Assembly (NCBI GenBank): GCA_027021085.1
Contig: JALUVB010000155.1
Span: 1 to 22,433, forward strand
DNA from: a bacterium
Lineage (GTDB): Bacteria; CAIJMQ01; JAADFP01
Direction of reading: 5' to 3'
DNA: 22,433 bases
The notes beneath the pieces were generated by a model. It saw only the letters and a program-made list of their open reading frames with translations. It had not been told where the DNA came from and did not search any database. Made by a program: the position numbers and the translations under genes. Shown here piece after piece: positions 19,813-22,433 of the stretch (position 1 is its first letter; each line of letters begins with the position of its first letter).

Positions 19813-21135
19813 TCAGCTAACCGGGTGGCGGATACTCCTATATTTTATCTTGATTTCCCTTCCTGTTAATGCCCTGTATATTGATTCAACGGCGAAGGAA
19901 ACCACTATCATACCCACAAGAAACGTTATTTTCAATGGATTTATTACTTCTGCCCGCACAAGCAGGGTAAGCGCGGAAAAGCAGGTCAACATACCCAGCA
20001 GGGAAATCCATTTATTGCTTTTTGTTTTTTTGTGGAGTTTAAAGTTTGCGGTATTTACCATGGCAAAAACAATCAGGAAACCGGCGCTCCCCATCAGCGA
20101 GATGCTGGAAAGGTCAAAGAGATTGGCAATCAGCAGGGTAAGCAAACTGGTAATAAGCAGCCCTTCTATGGGCCTGTTCCAGATTTTATCCTCCAAAAAT
20201 CTTGGTAATTCGCCCTCTTTTGCAATTATGTAGCTTATCCGGGTGGATCCGTATAGCGTGGCATTTACGGCAGAGCTGGTGGAAAGAAGGGCTGCAAAGG
20301 CAATCAGAATAAAACCAGCCTGCCCCAGGAAAGGTTTAGCCGCCTCGGCAAGGGCGTAGTCCTTGGCTACCACCAGTTTAGCTATGGGGAGATTCCCCAC
20401 TGCTACCAGGGATACCATTACATAAAGGAGAATAACAAAGATTATGGAGATATAATAGGCAAGGGGAAGATTTTTATTGGGGTTTTTTATGTCTTCCGCC
20501 GTATTGGCTATGAGCTCAAATCCCTCGTAAGCTAAGAAAATAATCATGCCTCCTGCAATCAACTTTGCCGGGCTGGTCCAGGTAGCCGGGGAAAGGTAAG
20601 CAGTATTGATACTTTTGAAACCCACGAAGATAAAGAAAATTAGTATAGAGAGTTTCAGGAGAACTATCCATTTCTCCGCTTTCCCCACGGCTTTTGCGCC
20701 TATTATGTTGAGCAGAGTGAAGAAAACGATAACCCCGCTGATTAAGAGATGCTTTCCTATAACCTGCATATTTTTTGCCAGAAAAGTGGCCCCGTAACTT
20801 CCAAAAGCGTAAGAATACAGGGAAAGCATCACCACGTAACTCAGCAGTAGCAAAACATTCATACCTCCTGTGAATAATCCTGTTCCGAATGCCTGTCCCA
20901 GGAATTCTACCGTACCTCCCCGGGAAGGATAGGCAGTGGAAAGTTTTGCATAGGAATAAGAAGTGAGTAAAGCCACTATTCCGGCCAGCATGAAGGCAAC
21001 AGGAGTTCCTCCATGCGCGGAACTTGCTGCCAGGCCAAGCACGGCAAAGATGCCTCCCCCTACCATTCCTCCAATACCGATGGCTATGACTTCGAGCAAT
21101 CCAAGCGATTTCACTTTTGAACCTGTTTCAGCCAT
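19813..21135 (-). CDS. APC-superfamily amino acid permease
   Basis: Inner-membrane transporter of 440 residues with about 12 hydrophobic helices. The glycine-rich first helix (GIGGMVGGGIF, 20-30) and the GGTPVAFMLAGIVALLTSYSYAKLSTAYP stretch are the APC amino acid/polyamine/organocation signature; FLAYEGFELIANTAEDIKNP is the typical helix-6 segment. The substrate cannot be read from the sequence. Members usually work as proton or sodium symporters or exchangers, and the adjacent proton ATPase gene fits a proton-driven importer (inference). ATG 21135 has no clear ribosome site; it overlaps the stop of a possible upstream small ORF, so it may be translationally coupled. Confidence 0.93.
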   Translation of the reverse strand: MAETGSKVKSLGLLEVIAIGIGGMVGGGIFAVLGLAASSAHGGTPVAFMLAGIVALLTSYSYAKLSTAYPSRGGTVEFLGQAFGTGLFTGGMNVLLLLSYVVMLSLYSYAFGSYGATFLAKNMQVIGKHLLISGVIVFFTLLNIIGAKAVGKAEKWIVLLKLSILIFFIFVGFKSINTAYLSPATWTSPAKLIAGGMIIFLAYEGFELIANTAEDIKNPNKNLPLAYYISIIFVILLYVMVSLVAVGNLPIAKLVVAKDYALAEAAKPFLGQAGFILIAFAALLSTSSAVNATLYGSTRISYIIAKEGELPRFLEDKIWNRPIEGLLITSLLTLLIANLFDLSSISLMGSAGFLIVFAMVNTANFKLHKKTKSNKWISLLGMLTCFSALTLLVRAEVINPLKITFLVGMIVVSFAVESIYRALTGREIKIKYRSIRHPVS

Positions 21136-21283
21136 AAGTTAATCCCGGAAAAATATCAGCTGGTTTCCACTCATACAGGCTCTTCTCCCGGCCATCTGCC
21201 TCTTCCCCAAGTACAGGAATAAGCTTCTCCGGATGTGGATACAGGCTGTCCTTCCTTTTACCTGCAAGCCTGTGTAGTGCCAT
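21128..21283 (-). CDS. Possible 51-residue small protein upstream of the permease
   Basis: An open frame starting with ATG (21283-21281) and ending at TGA 21130-21128, overlapping the permease start by 8 nt. GGAG lies 7 nt before the ATG. The product is hydrophilic and charged (MALHRLAGKRKDSLYPHPEK and so on), with two SLY words (SLYP and SLYEWKPADIFPG), and has no signal or membrane segment. I do not recognise the family. The overlap with the next gene and the spaced ribosome site favour a real gene, but an open frame of this length can occur by chance, and the ATG overlaps a TATAAT box that could instead be the permease promoter. Confidence 0.4.
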   Translation of the reverse strand: MALHRLAGKRKDSLYPHPEKLIPVLGEEADGREKSLYEWKPADIFPGLTYG

Positions 21284-21308
21284 TATACCACTCCGCCCCG
21301 CAATACAA
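21282..21308 (-). promoter_or_regulatory. Possible extended -10 promoter for the permease/ATPase/tgt unit
   Basis: On the minus strand, TGG precedes a perfect TATAAT (21287-21282), giving an extended -10; a weak -35 TTGTAT (21308-21303) is 15 nt upstream. Transcription would start near 21275, leaving about 140 nt before the permease ATG. This conflicts with the small ORF, whose ATG lies within the -10 box, so at most one reading is right unless another promoter lies further upstream. Confidence 0.4.
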
Positions 21309-21332
21309 AAGCAGAACGCCGGATAAGTTTTT

Positions 21333-21361
21333 TTGGAAAAACTTGGTATTTAAGTTAAAAT
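21333..21361 (+). promoter_or_regulatory. Possible promoter placing the purQ transcript start at its ATG
   Basis: TTGGAA (21333-21338) and TAAAAT (21356-21361) are 17 nt apart. The predicted start is about 21368, one base before the purQ ATG, and there is no usable ribosome site, so the mRNA would be leaderless. An 8-bp inverted repeat, AAGTTTTT/AAAAACTT (21325-21332/21337-21344), overlaps the -35 box and could be an operator (inference). Confidence 0.4.
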
Positions 21362-21368
21362 ATAGGAT

Positions 21369-22187
21369 ATGAAGATTGCGGTTATTCAGTATCCGGGCAG
21401 TAATTGCGAATACGAGACTGCCTGGGCAGTAAGGTCCTGTGGTATAGAAACAGAGATATTTCGCTGGAACAGGAACCCGGAAGAGCTGAAGGAATTTGAT
21501 GGTTACGTGCTGGCCGGCGGATTCTCCTACCAGGATAGGGTAAGGGCAGGAGCAATTGCGGCCAAGAAGCCTATTGTGAAAAGTATTATCCGGGAGTCTG
21601 AGAAAGGGAAGCCTGTTATTGGTATCTGCAACGGTGCCCAGGTGTTAATTGAAGCAGGGATGATACCCGGAATTTCCTGGGGGGAAGTGGAGATGGCTCT
21701 GGCGCCAAATATGGGAGGGGGTAGGTCAGGGTATTATTGCAACTGGGTGTTTGTGAGATGCGAGGTGGAAAGCGGTAAGTGCCTTGCCACGCAAAACCTC
21801 GAAAGAGGGGAGGTTATTCCACTGCCTATTGCCCATGCAGAAGGAAGGTTTACTACCCGGGATAAGAATCTCCTGGATAAGCTGATTGAAAACGAACAGA
21901 TAGTTTTACGCTACTGCACCCCGGAGGGAGAGATAAGCGAGGATTTCCCGGTGAATCCCAACGGTTCCCTTTACAATATAGCCGGCGTTTGCAACCTGGC
22001 GGGAAACGTGTTTGCCCTTATGCCTCACCCGGAAAGAGCCGCCTGGCTGCGGCAGATTCCAGATGACCTGGATTCTCCCTATGCAGAGAAGAAGCGCGAG
22101 TGCTGGGGAGATATATCCCGCATGCGCTCTCCCGGCCCCGGATATAAAATCTTCTCTTCCCTGCTCCTCGCAAAGCAGGCTGGATAA
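21369..22187 (+). CDS. purQ: Phosphoribosylformylglycinamidine synthase, glutaminase subunit
   Basis: Releases ammonia from glutamine for the PurL-catalysed step of purine synthesis. The class I glutaminase triad is visible: Cys87 in GICNGAQ, with His220 and Glu222 in MPHPERA. The start KIAVIQYPGSNCEYETAWAV and LAGGFSYQDRVRAGAIAA are strongly PurQ-like. At 272 residues it belongs to the longer PurQ form rather than the ~225-residue one. No purS or purL is in the window. It is divergent from the permease; downstream lies only repeat-rich DNA. Confidence 0.96.
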   Translation: MKIAVIQYPGSNCEYETAWAVRSCGIETEIFRWNRNPEELKEFDGYVLAGGFSYQDRVRAGAIAAKKPIVKSIIRESEKGKPVIGICNGAQVLIEAGMIPGISWGEVEMALAPNMGGGRSGYYCNWVFVRCEVESGKCLATQNLERGEVIPLPIAHAEGRFTTRDKNLLDKLIENEQIVLRYCTPEGEISEDFPVNPNGSLYNIAGVCNLAGNVFALMPHPERAAWLRQIPDDLDSPYAEKKRECWGDISRMRSPGPGYKIFSSLLLAKQAG

Positions 22188-22298
22188 ATCCCCACCCCCT
22201 ATTCCCGGCCTAAACTCTAACGCCATGTACGACTCTTTTGAATGAGTAAAGATATCTTAATGATGAATTTAGTAGCGGGTAGCGAGGAGGAATAGATT

Positions 22299-22328
22299 CC
22301 TGCCCTCCCGTGGGTCAGGGAGAGCAGG
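22299..22328. repeat. Imperfect hairpin downstream of purQ
   Basis: CCTGCCCTCCC (22299-22309) pairs with GGGAGAGCAGG (22318-22328) with one mismatch around an 8-nt loop. It could block 3' decay or help end the purQ transcript, but no T-run follows directly, so it is not called an intrinsic terminator. Confidence 0.5.
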
Positions 22329-22397
22329 CGGGCATGACATGCGAGCTGGTTTTGTCCTTTCTGACTTCTTTTTCCTCATTTCTGTTCCCCTCTTGTC

Positions 22398-22417
22398 ATT
22401 CCCGCGGAAGCGGGAAT
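22398..22417. repeat. REP-like palindrome
   Basis: ATTCCCGC (22398-22405) and GCGGGAAT (22410-22417) form a perfect 8-bp stem with a GGAA loop, within the context TCATTCCCGCGG-AAGCGGGAATCCA. This resembles the short palindromic repeats dispersed in many bacterial genomes. Only this copy is in the window, so dispersal is inferred from the form. Confidence 0.6.
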
Positions 22418-22433
22418 CCATCCCCCCGCTACT

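Larger units (their letters stand above)
22271..22433. repeat. Repeat-rich block after purQ with AGTAGCGGG inverted ends
   Basis: The 246-nt stretch after purQ has no supported gene. From 22271 it is bounded by AGTAGCGGG (22271-22279) and its inverse CCCGCTACT (22425-22433), the latter at the window edge, so the element may continue. AGTAGCGGGTAG (22271-22282) is an exact inverse of 8392-8403, and CCCCCGCTACT (22423-22433) equals 8372-8382. The block contains two hairpins, described separately. Confidence 0.6.

Overview
The window reads as a bacterial chromosome segment from a two-membraned (diderm) organism: it carries a secretin and most of a type II secretion (T2SS) pseudopilus and assembly platform. 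Together with the polA-like/coaE/rho/rpmE/prfA/prmC order, this suggests an uncultivated lineage such as Omnitrophota or a relative. That placement is inference and the sequence alone does not settle it.

Left block (2-12555, + strand, tightly packed, several overlaps). It opens inside a TPR-secretin gene (gspD-like, 5' end outside the window). Next come housekeeping genes: a stand-alone Pol I-type 5' nuclease, coaE, rho, rpmE, prfA and prmC. The T2SS genes then resume as gspG, H, I, J, K, L and M. No gspC, gspE, gspF or prepilin peptidase is present here. Four of the five pseudopilins have very long leaders (28-37 residues), and some of the leader DNA is repeat-like.

Middle (12541-16143, + strand). 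A good sigma70-type promoter lies at the gspM end. It drives a secreted 1161-residue protein of the C25 (gingipain-like) fold whose expected catalytic His and Cys are both replaced. The protein ends in 16 glycines and a short Cys-Phe-Ile tail, and is a natural candidate for export by the neighbouring T2SS.

Right block (minus strand, 21283-16177). A possible 51-residue small ORF, an APC-family permease, a type IIIA proton-pumping P-type ATPase and tgt (tRNA-guanine transglycosylase) lie head to tail. The pump and permease make sense together, since a proton gradient can drive APC symport. purQ is transcribed divergently on the + strand. Past purQ, the last ~180 bases hold REP-like hairpins and inverted words that also occur in the gspH leader.

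I found no tRNA, rRNA, CRISPR array, transposase or phage gene. The points most worth following up are the 5' nuclease ending in a sliding-clamp-type motif, the catalytically dead C25 protein beside the T2SS, and the repeat family overlapping a pseudopilin leader.
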